A DNA stretch of 64,000 nucleotides, from contig NZ_QNRQ01000009.1 of the NCBI RefSeq assembly GCF_003315175.1, positions 1-64,000 of the forward strand, read 5' to 3'. Under the pieces are notes generated by a model that ran no database searches, was not told the origin of the DNA, and saw only the letters and a list, made by a program, of their open reading frames with translations. The first letter of the stretch is position 1. Every line of letters begins with the position of its first letter. Below are positions 1 to 8,900 of this stretch, piece after piece. The position numbers and the translations under genes are program-made. This DNA is from Eoetvoesiella caeni (GTDB taxonomy: Bacteria > Pseudomonadota > Gammaproteobacteria > Burkholderiales > Burkholderiaceae_B).

Positions 1-421
1 CGCCATCCGGGCAAACCCTGATGTGTGTGCTGCGAAAGAACGTAACTATAGCAAGCCTTTTTCACCCGTGCAACTCAACGCAGCCCAAAAACCCCTTGAA
101 ATTGGCTAGCGTTTGACCACTTTTACCCTAAGCCCTTGACCCAAATCAGGAAATTATTTTGACCGAAATATGAAAATAATTCGACGTTTGCATGAAATCA
201 GTGTGACAGCGGGGAAATCGGGATAAATTGGTTAAAAAGTGATCAGTTAATTCCCCATTACAGGCGCCTTAGAAGACGGGTTCTGGAGCGGACGAGGCCG
301 AAATCTGTCTAGAGACCTACAAAGGCTGGCTTAAAGTGCCTTCATGCAGATGCCATCATCAAGGCGTGGCGTTTTCATGTCTCCTTTATCGCGGCGCGCC
401 CTTTATATAGTCCCCCCTCCT
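1..421. other. AT-rich non-coding stretch with three TTGACC hexamers
   Basis: No convincing gene is visible here. The base composition is clearly poorer in G+C than the neighbouring genes. The hexamer TTGACC occurs at 113-118, 136-141 and 159-164, exactly 23 bp apart each time, which places the copies on nearly the same face of the helix (about 2.2 turns). This could be an operator array or overlapping -35 elements, but no well-spaced -10 box follows them, so the function is unknown. From about 385 onward CTTTATA-like words begin that lead into the repeat array. Confidence 0.4.
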
Positions 422-617
422 CTATACCGGCCTATATATCGAGGCCTTCCTTATAGAAGCTGCTTTATAAAAGCCACTTTATAGAACCTCCTTTATAGAA
501 TTCCCTTTATTGAGCCGCCTTTATAAATATCCCTTTATTGAGCTTCCTTTGCAAAGGTCTGTGCGGAGCCCCGCGCAAAACTTCCTATATGGAACCTCCT
601 TTATAGGATTCCTATAA
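422..617. repeat. Degenerate 14-bp-period tandem repeat (CCTTTATAGAAYCC-like)
   Basis: The TTTATA core recurs in a strict 14-bp register: cores start at 450 (CTTATA), 464, 478, 492, 506 (TTTATT), 520, 534 (TTTATT) and 548 (TTTGCA). After a GC-rich break of about 30 bp, two or three related units follow (about 586, 600 and 612). An approximate consensus is CCTTTATAGAAYCC. Fourteen bases is about 1.33 helical turns, so the AT blocks rotate around the helix instead of stacking on one face. The array lies upstream of the FkbM-type gene. It resembles neither CRISPR (no unique spacers) nor a classical terminator. Function unknown. Confidence 0.75.
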
Positions 618-808
618 GCGTCTTGCTTTGAAGCGTTTCCGATGGCTGATCCTTATTCAGTAGAAACGCCCAAAGCCACTGTCCTCTATCGCTATACTAT
701 GCAGACAAGCGCCGAGACCACGTACCGCTGCTTTATCAACAGAACAAAACCATGCCGCGGCCCTGGCGCCGCGCATGCGACACTAATAACAAAACAGAGC
801 TCTACCCA

Positions 809-1924
809 ATGCAAACCAACACCTCTGCGCAGCTTCAGGCAATCACCACACTATATGGACACAAAATGCTGGTGGACCCCGGCAGCGCTATCGGCCGGGA
901 AGCCGTGCGCAAAGGGATTTACGACCATCCTTCCATAGACCTGCTCCGCAATATATTAAGCGTGCAGCGCTGCCGGACAGTCCTGGACATCGGCGCCAAC
1001 ATCGGCAATCACTCATTGGCATTCAGCCAACTGTGCGCCCGCCTGCTGGCTTTCGAGCCCAGCACGCGAGCCTTCGAAATACTAAAGAAGAATGTCGATG
1101 ACAATAATCTGCGAAATATCAGGGCCCTGAACTTCGGACTCTCAAACAAAGACCGCGACGCCTGTACCGACATAAAGCCAGCCGCTGCCATAAACGTGGC
1201 AACTGGGGAAGCCGTAGTGCGGGAAGCCTTGAATACCGAAGCGACTCACGTCTTGGACACCGACGCCTTTAGTGCGAACGCGACGCAAGCCGCAGGCAAA
1301 GAAGCTTTAGGCGCGGAAGCCGTAAACAATGAAGCCTTGGGCACGGCAGCCACTGAAGCCGGCAGCAAGGCCACGTGGGAAGATACCAAAGCAAGCATCG
1401 ATAGCCCTCAAAGCGAAGCCAATGTTGGGCAAACCGACATTGGCCAACCGGGCGCAGGCAGCAGCTTGCCCGTTTCCGAAGCTGCCGATGCCTCAAATCT
1501 GAAATCCGGCGACGCCTATCTGAAGTCGCAACTGATCAACGATGTCGACTTCATCAAGATTGACGCGCAGGGCCGCGAACAAAGCGTTTTCGAAGGCTTG
1601 AAGTCGACTCTGCGGCAATGCCGCCCACTGGTCCTGGTAGAGTGGAGCGATAAAAGCTCCGCGGGCTCGTGGATAATGGACAAAGAAATTACGCAAACCC
1701 TGTTTCCCAATTACCAGGTCTTTGCCCTGGTCTGGAATTCCAACAAGCACTACTGGACGTCCAAGCGTTTGGGCTCGTTGCGCCGGCATCTGGCCCGCAT
1801 CTTTACCCGCCGGCACAAAAGGCTGGCCCAGTTCGATCCGGTCGGCCATCAGACTCAGGTAGACAGTATTTTGCTGGTACCTCGTGAAAAGCTGCCTTGC
1901 GTCAGCCAGTACGTTTACCGCTGA
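809..1924 (+). CDS. FkbM-family SAM-dependent methyltransferase with internal low-complexity insert
   Basis: Probable O-methyltransferase of the FkbM family, whose members typically modify sugars or secondary metabolites. The SAM-binding motif I VLDIGANIG lies at about residues 58-66, the acidic FEPS at about 82, and the family's late motif FIKIDAQGRE at about 248. Between them, residues about 121-230 are a low-complexity Ala/Glu/Thr/Ser stretch with repeated EALNTEA-, EALGAEA- and EALGTAATEA-like units. This makes the protein (371 aa) about 100 residues longer than usual for the family. ATG 809 is chosen because the 19 codons after the upstream ATG 752 do not look like protein; neither start has a clear ribosome binding site. 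The natural substrate cannot be told from the sequence. Confidence 0.75.
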   Translation: MQTNTSAQLQAITTLYGHKMLVDPGSAIGREAVRKGIYDHPSIDLLRNILSVQRCRTVLDIGANIGNHSLAFSQLCARLLAFEPSTRAFEILKKNVDDNNLRNIRALNFGLSNKDRDACTDIKPAAAINVATGEAVVREALNTEATHVLDTDAFSANATQAAGKEALGAEAVNNEALGTAATEAGSKATWEDTKASIDSPQSEANVGQTDIGQPGAGSSLPVSEAADASNLKSGDAYLKSQLINDVDFIKIDAQGREQSVFEGLKSTLRQCRPLVLVEWSDKSSAGSWIMDKEITQTLFPNYQVFALVWNSNKHYWTSKRLGSLRRHLARIFTRRHKRLAQFDPVGHQTQVDSILLVPREKLPCVSQYVYR

Positions 1925-1995
1925 ATCTCGCGGCGCAATCACACGGACACGGCTTTGCCCACCTGCAACATCGCATCTTTTATAGAACATACGCC

Positions 1996-3459
1996 ATGAC
2001 CGAAGATATTCTTATCAACGTAACGCCTTTCGAAACACGGGTTGCCATCGTCGAACAGGGCTCTGTGCAAGAGCTCCATGTAGAGCGCAGCATACAGCGC
2101 GGCCATGTCGGCAATTTATATCTGGGCAAAGTCGTGCGCGTGCTGCCCGGCATGCAAAGCGCCTTTGTGGACATTGGCCTTGAAAAAGCCGCATTCATCC
2201 ATGTTGCCGACCTGCGCCAGAACCGCAGCGAACGCAGCAACGGCAACCCGGCCACTCCTATCGAAAAACTGCTTTTTGAAGGCCAGTCCTTGCTGGTGCA
2301 GGTCATCAAAGACCCGTTGGGCACCAAAGGCGCGCGTTTGTCCACGCAGATCAGCATTGCGGGACGCATGCTGGTTTACCTGCCCTATGACCCGCATCTG
2401 GGCATATCCCAAAAAATCGAATCGGAACAAGAGCGCATTGCGCTGCGCGAACGGGTCGAGCGCCTGATGGCCAAGGACGAGACCGGCGGCTTTATTGTGC
2501 GCACCCAGGCCGAGGATGCCACCGATGAAGAGCTCGCGGCCGACCAATCGTATTTGCGAATCCTGTGGGACAGCTTGCAAAGCAAAATCAAATCGCTGCC
2601 CGCGCCCTCTTTGCTGCATGCCGACCTGACTTTGGCCCAACGGGTCCTGCGCGACATGGTCGGCCCGCATACGGGCTCTATCGTGGTCGACTCGCGCAGC
2701 ACCGCCCAAGAGCTTATCGAATGGGCCAAGATATACACGCCTTCGGTGCTCGACCGCATCCGCCATTACAGCGGTGAGCGGCCCTTGTTCGATACGGCCA
2801 ATGTGGACGAAGAAATCGCCCGCGCGCTGTCGCGCCGCGTCGACCTGAAGTCGGGCGGCTACCTGATTATCGATCAGACCGAAGCCCTGACCACAGTGGA
2901 CGTCAATACCGGCGGCTTTGTGGGTGGGCGGAATTTCGACGACACCATCTTCAAGACCAACCTGGAAGCCGCGGTGGCGCTATCGCGCCAATTGCGGCTG
3001 CGCAACCTGGGCGGCATCATCATCCTGGACTTCATCGACATGGACGACGCAGAACACCGCGAGTCCGTGCTGACGGAACTGAACAAGGCGCTAAGCAAAG
3101 ACCGCACCCGCATGACGGTCAGCGGTTTCAGCCAATTGGGCCTGGTCGAAATGACACGCAAGCGCACGCGCGATTCGCTGGCTCACCAATTATGCGAACC
3201 CTGCCCCACATGCGCGGGGCGCGGCAACGTCAGGACGGCGCGCACGCTGTGCTACGAAATCCTGCGTGAAATTTTGCGGGAGTCGCGCCAGTTCAACCCC
3301 AAGGAGTTCCGCATCCTGGCCTCGCAGGCCATCGTCGACCTGTTCCTGGAAGAAGAAAGCCCGCACCTGGCCATGCTGGGCGACTTCATCGGCAAGCCGA
3401 TATCGCTGGAGGTCGAGGGCGGGTATTCGCAAGAGCAATACGATATTGTTTTGATCTGA
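1996..3459 (+). CDS. rng: Ribonuclease G
   Basis: Endoribonuclease of the RNase E/G family (487 aa, usual for RNase G); it matures the 5' end of 16S rRNA and cleaves AU-rich single-stranded RNA in the cytoplasm. An S1 RNA-binding domain occupies about residues 38-130. The metal-binding catalytic aspartates lie in DVNTG (302-306) and LDFIDM (344-349). The zinc-link cysteines are in CPTC (403-406), followed by the short C-terminal tail typical of RNase G rather than RNase E. The start at 1996 (MTEDILINV) matches the conserved N-terminus; upstream in-frame codons do not. The word TTTATAGAAC just before this start also occurs in the repeat array at 478-487. Confidence 0.96.
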   Translation: MTEDILINVTPFETRVAIVEQGSVQELHVERSIQRGHVGNLYLGKVVRVLPGMQSAFVDIGLEKAAFIHVADLRQNRSERSNGNPATPIEKLLFEGQSLLVQVIKDPLGTKGARLSTQISIAGRMLVYLPYDPHLGISQKIESEQERIALRERVERLMAKDETGGFIVRTQAEDATDEELAADQSYLRILWDSLQSKIKSLPAPSLLHADLTLAQRVLRDMVGPHTGSIVVDSRSTAQELIEWAKIYTPSVLDRIRHYSGERPLFDTANVDEEIARALSRRVDLKSGGYLIIDQTEALTTVDVNTGGFVGGRNFDDTIFKTNLEAAVALSRQLRLRNLGGIIILDFIDMDDAEHRESVLTELNKALSKDRTRMTVSGFSQLGLVEMTRKRTRDSLAHQLCEPCPTCAGRGNVRTARTLCYEILREILRESRQFNPKEFRILASQAIVDLFLEEESPHLAMLGDFIGKPISLEVEGGYSQEQYDIVLI

Positions 3460-3491
3460 GGTTCTGGGCGTTTCTGGCTATTTGTCCGCCC

Positions 3492-5420
3492 TCAAGCCAC
3501 CGACGCCTTGTAGATCCAGCTGCCTATGGTCAGCATCTCGTTGCCACCCACCATGGTGAAGTGCAGTTCGTACAGGTCGCGTCCGGCGTTGGCTGGAATC
3601 TTGACTGTCATGCCGGCGCGGTCGTCGGTCAGCGGGGCTAGCAACTGGTACTCAGGCGAGCCGTCGTCGTAGCTGCTGTTACGCACCAGGACGTAGCCAG
3701 GCAGCTCGGGCAGGCTGCCCAGCTTGGCATAGGGTGCGCCTTTCAGTGTGGACGGAACCGTCGCGGGGGATTCGTTGGTGACGGTCCAGGTCTTGCCCAT
3801 CCGTGTCTGCCAGGCGGCGCTCAACGGGGCCAGCGGAAGCAGTTGTTGCCCCATGGGCAGAGTGGTCTCGTTGTAGCCGGCACCGAACAGGGGGCCACGG
3901 AGCATCAGGTAGCGGTAGCGGTAGGGTTGTCCGTTCGCGTCAGTGCCAGACACGACCTCGAAGCGGTAGCTGATGGGGGCATCGTTGCTCCACCACCAGC
4001 CGTCGTTACGGTAGCTGTAGCTGGCGTCGCCGTTCATCGACTGCCAAGCGCTGCCGTTCCAGGATGAGAGCGAGAAGCTGCCGTCCCGGTTGGCGGTGAC
4101 GCGCATGGGCTGGTTATAGTTGGCATAAACGCCCACGGCGTCAGTCAGGTCGGGGGATGCCGCCTTAGGCGGCGCAGTATAGGCGACCAACGGCGGCAAG
4201 GCAGGTATCGAACCTTCCTCGACCAGCGCACGCAGCAGCACGCCTTCGGCCAGCGCGCCGGCGCGATAGGTGTCGGAGCGTTGCGCATTGCCCGTGTTGC
4301 CGGTCACCATCAGAGCCAGCCGCTGGTCCGGCAGCACGTAGAAGTCGCTCGAAAAAAACGCTGTGCCGCCGTTCTTCTGCCAGGCCTGAACGCCGGCCGC
4401 TGCCAGGCCGGGATGCCGCACGCTGTCCCAGCCAAGCCCCCACACCCATTGCGGCGAAGGATTGACGATCAGGTTCTTGGTCTGGTCGGTTCCCATCTGC
4501 GCGATGCCGTCGGCCGACACAATGCGACGCGACTGGTAAGTGCCTTGCTCGAGGAACAGACGCGCCAGTTTCATCATGTCGTCCGGCGTGGCAGTCAGGC
4601 CTCCGGTGGCCAACGGACTGACGAACTCCTGAGGGTATTGCCGGCCGCCAGAATAAGGCAGCGCAAATAAGCCGCCCGCCGGCTCCTTTGTCAGAAAACC
4701 AGAATCGGCCATGCCCAGGGGATCCAGCACGTTGGCCTGGATGAAGGAGACGTAGTCCTGCTTGGCTAGGGCCGCCACCACCCGTTCGATCATCGTGAAG
4801 CCGTCATTGCAATAGACAGCCAGCATCCCGGGCAGGTGCTTCAGGTGCTGGTCGGCCAATGCCGCTTCGGCGTTGACCGCGTAGCCCGGTATGGGTTCGA
4901 AGGTGAAGGCGTTGCGCATGCTGGTACCGGGCAGGCCCGAGGAATGCGAAAGCAGATGCCTGGTCGTGATCCGCTCATACTCGGGCGACAGCATGGTGAA
5001 GCCGGGAAGGTAGCGCGCCACCGGCACATCCAGGTCCAGCAGTCCGCGGTCCCGCAGGATCATGGCGGCCAACGCCGCCAGCACCTTACTGACCGAGCCG
5101 ATGTTGAAGCGTGTCTGGATGGTGGCAGCGACGTTGTCCCGTACCGAGGCGCGTCCGAAGGCCTGCTGCCAGACCACGGTGTCGTTCTTGAGCAGGGCTA
5201 TCGAGACTGCGGCCACGTTGTCGGGATCGCCAGCCAAGGCCCGCCTGATTTCGTTGCTGCCCCACGCTATTGTCTGCGAGTAAGCGGCGTGCGGCAGGCC
5301 GCCGTCTGCGCTGCAGCCAGGCAGAACCGCTGCCAGCATGCCGGCAGCGCCGTAACCCAGGAATTGCCGGCGGCTGGAAGATACAGGACAGATAGGGCTT
5401 GGGGCAGACAGTGCTTGCAT
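3492..5420 (-). CDS. Serine hydrolase of the beta-lactamase (class C/S12) family, Tat-type lipoprotein
   Basis: Predicted periplasmic or membrane-anchored penicillin-binding-protein-like serine hydrolase. The catalytic SxxK motif is SVSK at residues 109-112 and the second motif is YCN at 203-205. An N-terminal twin-arginine signal (SRRQFLG, RR at 17-18) is followed by a lipobox-like LPGC (33-36). The hydrolase domain ends near residue 400, and about 230 more residues form a beta-rich C-terminal extension of unknown function. ATG 5420 is preferred over the longer ATG at 5489 because GGAGAAG sits 5 bases before it and it gives a normal signal peptide. Known relatives include esterases, D-aminopeptidases and AmpC-like enzymes; the substrate is not predictable. 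It stands alone on the minus strand. Confidence 0.85.
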   Translation of the reverse strand: MQALSAPSPICPVSSSRRQFLGYGAAGMLAAVLPGCSADGGLPHAAYSQTIAWGSNEIRRALAGDPDNVAAVSIALLKNDTVVWQQAFGRASVRDNVAATIQTRFNIGSVSKVLAALAAMILRDRGLLDLDVPVARYLPGFTMLSPEYERITTRHLLSHSSGLPGTSMRNAFTFEPIPGYAVNAEAALADQHLKHLPGMLAVYCNDGFTMIERVVAALAKQDYVSFIQANVLDPLGMADSGFLTKEPAGGLFALPYSGGRQYPQEFVSPLATGGLTATPDDMMKLARLFLEQGTYQSRRIVSADGIAQMGTDQTKNLIVNPSPQWVWGLGWDSVRHPGLAAAGVQAWQKNGGTAFFSSDFYVLPDQRLALMVTGNTGNAQRSDTYRAGALAEGVLLRALVEEGSIPALPPLVAYTAPPKAASPDLTDAVGVYANYNQPMRVTANRDGSFSLSSWNGSAWQSMNGDASYSYRNDGWWWSNDAPISYRFEVVSGTDANGQPYRYRYLMLRGPLFGAGYNETTLPMGQQLLPLAPLSAAWQTRMGKTWTVTNESPATVPSTLKGAPYAKLGSLPELPGYVLVRNSSYDDGSPEYQLLAPLTDDRAGMTVKIPANAGRDLYELHFTMVGGNEMLTIGSWIYKASVA

Positions 5421-5584
5421 CGATGCTTCTCCGGTTACGGGGACGTGGCCGGTAAGCATCTCCCCAACGTAGGCATGATAGCAGCGCATAGGTCACTGCG
5501 ACACCTTTCGCGCTGCACGGCCGAACTGGTGGGCCGCCTCCGACCGTTCCAGCCGGAGAATCACCGCAACGACTCCCGCCCTCT

Positions 5585-6037
5585 TTATTCCTTCTCTTTG
5601 GCCGGCTCGGCCGGCCGCGGGTCGCCGGGGCATAGGCCCGGATTCAGGACGATGTCGTAGGCTGCCTGTATCTGGGCGTCGGTGGGCGTGTAATAGCTAT
5701 AAAGGCGCCCGCGTGCCGCCTTGCCTTCGATCAATTGCAGGCCCAGCACCATGCTGCGGTTCATGTCGGTGCTGTTTTGCCCAGGCGTGGGGTCAAGCGG
5801 CAGCAGGATACGGGCGTAGCTGGGGTGAAGTTCGTCGACGGCGAACTTCACATTGGAATGGCAAGCAGCCTGGTGCTTGAACACTCCGCGCTGGATCTGC
5901 ACGAAGGACTTGGGTACCCAGCGCTCTGCACGCAAGTACGTCGGAGTTTCGAGAACTGCCGGCCCGAGCCCGCCCCCACCCGATGCCGCGCATCCGGCCA
6001 GCAGGCCCAGACTGAATAACACCACGAATTTTTTCAT
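5585..6037 (-). CDS. Small hypothetical lipoprotein
   Basis: 150-residue protein beginning with a short lipoprotein signal (MKKFVVLFSLGLLAGC, lipobox LAGC with Cys at about residue 16), so it is probably anchored in a membrane by a lipidated cysteine. The mature part has two further cysteines (about residues 59 and 137) and a Pro/Glu-rich C-terminus ending in PAEPAKEKE. I do not recognise a family. It lies about 50 bp downstream of msbA on the same strand, so it may be co-transcribed with it, but no function follows from that. Confidence 0.7.
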   Translation of the reverse strand: MKKFVVLFSLGLLAGCAASGGGGLGPAVLETPTYLRAERWVPKSFVQIQRGVFKHQAACHSNVKFAVDELHPSYARILLPLDPTPGQNSTDMNRSMVLGLQLIEGKAARGRLYSYYTPTDAQIQAAYDIVLNPGLCPGDPRPAEPAKEKE

Positions 6038-6090
6038 TGCTTTTCCTTAGTCACACTTTATTCGGCTTGCTGGACCCAATGGATGCGGCC

Positions 6091-7863
6091 TTAGTCCTTG
6101 AATTGCATGTTGTACAGCGAAGCATACAGGCCATCGCTGGCCAGCAAGTCTTCGTGACGCCCCTGCTCGACGATTCTACCGGCATCCAGAACAACGATTT
6201 TGTCGGCCTTTTGCACAGTGGACAAGCGATGAGCAATGACCAAGGTGGTGCGGCCGGCCATCAAGCGCTCGAGCGATGCCTGTACCTGGGCTTCGGACTC
6301 ATTGTCCAATGCCGACGTGGCCTCGTCCAGTATGAGTATGGGCGCGTTCTTGATAAGCGCCCGCGCAATGGCCAGGCGCTGGCGCTGACCACCCGACAGA
6401 GTATTGGCATTTTCGCCGACTTGCGTCTCCAGGCCTTGCGGCAGGTCGGCAACAAAATGATGCAGGTTGGCGGCTTCAAGCGCCTGATGTATATCGTCCT
6501 GGCTGGCTTGATGCAAGGCCCCGTACCCGACGTTTTCGCCTATGGTTCCGTCAAACAGCACGACGTCCTGGCTTACCAGGGAAAGCTGGGCGCGCAGGCT
6601 GCGCAAGGTGCAATCAAGCACGGGATGGCCGTCGATCAGCACCTGGCCGCTGGTGGGCACAATAAAACGCGGCAGCATGTTGACCAAGGTGGTTTTGCCG
6701 CTGCCCGAACGGCCCACCAGGGCCACCGTCTGCCCCGGTTCTACCGTAAAGGAAACATCGGAAATGGTGTCGCTTTGCGCCTCGGCAAAGCGATGGACGA
6801 TGTTCCTGAATTCGACTTTGCCCTTGACCGGTTCGGTAAATTCGAAGGTTCCGCTGTCGTCTTCGGGAAGGTGGTCGACCAAGGCGAACACACTTTCGGC
6901 GGAAACCAGCATGCGCTGCATGGCGGCCGCGATATTCGTCAGGCGCTTCAAAGGGTCGAAGATCTGGCCCAGCGCCGCCATGAAAGCGGCAAAACTGCCT
7001 ACTGTCAGGCCGCCGTGGTTGGCCTGGTACAGCGCCACCGCAATAACGGCGGCCACCGACAGGGCAACAAAGAACTGCGTGAGCGGCGACATGGCTGCGT
7101 CGGCCGATACCGCGCGCATGGCAAAACGCCGCAAGCGGCCATTCACATACTGGAATCGGCCCGACTCGCGCTCGTAGCCGTCGAACAGCTTGACTACGCG
7201 CTGCCCGTCTATGGCTTCGCCAACCACGCGCGTGAGTTCCGCATTCATGCTGATGGTATCGCGGTTGATGCGCCGCAGCCTCTTGATGAAGATACGCGAA
7301 ACGAACACCGACAGCGGCAGCATCACCACCACGATCAGCGTCAACTGCCACGACATATAAAGCAATACAGCCAGCAGAGCCACAACGATCAGGGTTTCGC
7401 GCACCAGCACCGTAATGACTTCGGTCGCCAGGTTGGTTACATTGTTGGCGTCGATGGTAAAGCGATTCAATAAACGCCCGGTATCGCCGCGCCTGAACTC
7501 TTCATCGGGCAGGCCGAGCAAACGCTCGAACATTTCGCGGCGGATGCCCAGCAGCATATTGTTGGCTATCCAGGCCAGCACATAGCTGCTGCCGAAGGTG
7601 CAGATGCCGCGCAACAGCATCAGTCCGACCACAGCCAATGGGATCGACCAGATCAGGGAGGGCTGCGAACCGCCAAAGCCTTCGTCCAGCAACGGCTTCA
7701 TGATGACCGCGAGCGTAGGCTGGGTGGCAGCGCTGATGCTGAGCAGGATGGCCGCGACAATGGCCGCCTTCCAATAAGGCCCCAGGCGCGAATAGATTCG
7801 GCGCCACAGGTCGAACTTGACGGGCTCGGAGTGAGCAGCACCGGAAGATGGGACAGAATTCAA
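6091..7863 (-). CDS. msbA: Lipid A export ABC transporter MsbA
   Basis: Inner-membrane half-transporter (590 aa) fusing a six-helix transmembrane domain (about residues 25-330) to a nucleotide-binding domain. It flips core-lipid A across the inner membrane. Walker A is GRSGSGKTT (384-392), the signature LSGGQ is at 489-493 and Walker B ILILDE at 509-514, followed by ATSALD. The gene is divergent from the GT9 glycosyltransferase gene with only about 60 bp between them. It sits in an envelope-biogenesis neighbourhood, which supports MsbA over other exporters of this fold. Confidence 0.93.
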   Translation of the reverse strand: MNSVPSSGAAHSEPVKFDLWRRIYSRLGPYWKAAIVAAILLSISAATQPTLAVIMKPLLDEGFGGSQPSLIWSIPLAVVGLMLLRGICTFGSSYVLAWIANNMLLGIRREMFERLLGLPDEEFRRGDTGRLLNRFTIDANNVTNLATEVITVLVRETLIVVALLAVLLYMSWQLTLIVVVMLPLSVFVSRIFIKRLRRINRDTISMNAELTRVVGEAIDGQRVVKLFDGYERESGRFQYVNGRLRRFAMRAVSADAAMSPLTQFFVALSVAAVIAVALYQANHGGLTVGSFAAFMAALGQIFDPLKRLTNIAAAMQRMLVSAESVFALVDHLPEDDSGTFEFTEPVKGKVEFRNIVHRFAEAQSDTISDVSFTVEPGQTVALVGRSGSGKTTLVNMLPRFIVPTSGQVLIDGHPVLDCTLRSLRAQLSLVSQDVVLFDGTIGENVGYGALHQASQDDIHQALEAANLHHFVADLPQGLETQVGENANTLSGGQRQRLAIARALIKNAPILILDEATSALDNESEAQVQASLERLMAGRTTLVIAHRLSTVQKADKIVVLDAGRIVEQGRHEDLLASDGLYASLYNMQFKD

Positions 7864-7925
7864 GAATCGACTCGCTCTTATACAATTGGGTGCACCATTT
7901 TAGCGTTGTTGCGGAATCCCTATTA

Positions 7926-8900
7926 ATGTCAGATATTTCAGCCATATATGTACGCTTGCCGAATTGGATCGGAGACGTCTGCATGAGCTTGCCAAGCCTG
8001 CATGCGTTGCTGAACACCGGCCTGCCCGTCGTAGTGTGCGCCCGCCCATGGGCCAGGGACCTGCTGGCGGGCTACCAGCTGGCCGGATTCCTTGAAATGA
8101 AAGGCCGCTGGCGCGAAGACCGGGCCCGCGTCGCGGCGCATAAGAAGGGCGCGCGCTATGCGCGGGCCAACGGGCTGCTGCTGCCCGACTCGCTGTCCAG
8201 TGCGATGGTGTTCCGCTTTGCGGGCCTTCCAAGCTGCGGCTATCGCGACGATGGACGCAGCCTGATCCTGCGCTGGCCGATAAAGAAGCCCCCTGCCTCG
8301 ACACATGCCGTGCAATCCTGGTATCACCTGACCGCACAAGCGTTGCAGCGTTGGGATCGCCCTCCCATCCCCGCACGCGCGCCCAGTTCGCTGGGCCTGC
8401 GCCTGGCCGCCCGCCATGCCGAAGAAGGAAAGCTGGCAATGGACGATGCAGGCATCGAACCCGGCAAGTTCGTTCTAATCGCTCCCACGGCCACCGGCCT
8501 GCACCGGGGCCTGGTAAAAGTATGGCCGCACTTCGAGGCCTTGACCCAGGCGCTGAAGCAGCATGGCCATATTGTCGCGATGTGCCCGCCCCCCGCGGAA
8601 GCCGACGAAGCCCGGCGCAACGCGCCCAGCGCCCTGTGCCTGCCGCCCATGAAGCTGGGGGCTTTTGCTACACTGGCTCAGTCCTCGTCATTGGTCATAT
8701 GCAATGATTCGGGCGTGTCGCATATCGCGGCGGCCGCGCAGGCAAAGCAGCTTACGTTATTTGGAGTCACCCGGCGCGAACGCACGGGGCCATGGTCGCA
8801 ACAGGCCACGTGCTTGGGTTCGGAAGGCAATTGGCCCACATTGGACGAAGTGCTGCAACAAGCGTTATTGCTTGCATCACCAACAAATCGGCTTGCATGA
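7926..8900 (+). CDS. Glycosyltransferase family 9 (heptosyltransferase-like)
   Basis: 324-residue GT-B enzyme of the WaaC/WaaF type, which adds heptose (or a related sugar) from an ADP-activated donor to the inner core of lipopolysaccharide on the cytoplasmic side. The N-terminus VRLPNWIGDVCMSLPSL carries the usual family fingerprint (R-PNWIGD). The C-terminal half contains VICNDSGVSHIAAA, the donor-site motif that is normally N/TDTG/SxxH in this family. ATG 7926 is chosen over an in-frame ATG at 7848 because the conserved N-terminus begins directly after it and the longer form would overlap msbA. It overlaps ydcF by ATGA. WaaF, WaaC or a third heptosyltransferase cannot be separated by eye. 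Confidence 0.85.
   Translation: MSDISAIYVRLPNWIGDVCMSLPSLHALLNTGLPVVVCARPWARDLLAGYQLAGFLEMKGRWREDRARVAAHKKGARYARANGLLLPDSLSSAMVFRFAGLPSCGYRDDGRSLILRWPIKKPPASTHAVQSWYHLTAQALQRWDRPPIPARAPSSLGLRLAARHAEEGKLAMDDAGIEPGKFVLIAPTATGLHRGLVKVWPHFEALTQALKQHGHIVAMCPPPAEADEARRNAPSALCLPPMKLGAFATLAQSSSLVICNDSGVSHIAAAAQAKQLTLFGVTRRERTGPWSQQATCLGSEGNWPTLDEVLQQALLLASPTNRLA

Noticed and set aside
422-617. Repeat array considered as CRISPR
   Set aside because: Period is 14 bp with no unique spacers of 30 bp or so and no cas genes nearby.
6037-7473. Long plus-strand reading frame opposite msbA
   Set aside because: It mirrors the ABC transporter gene in the antisense frame, has no recognisable domain, and msbA has complete motifs on the other strand.
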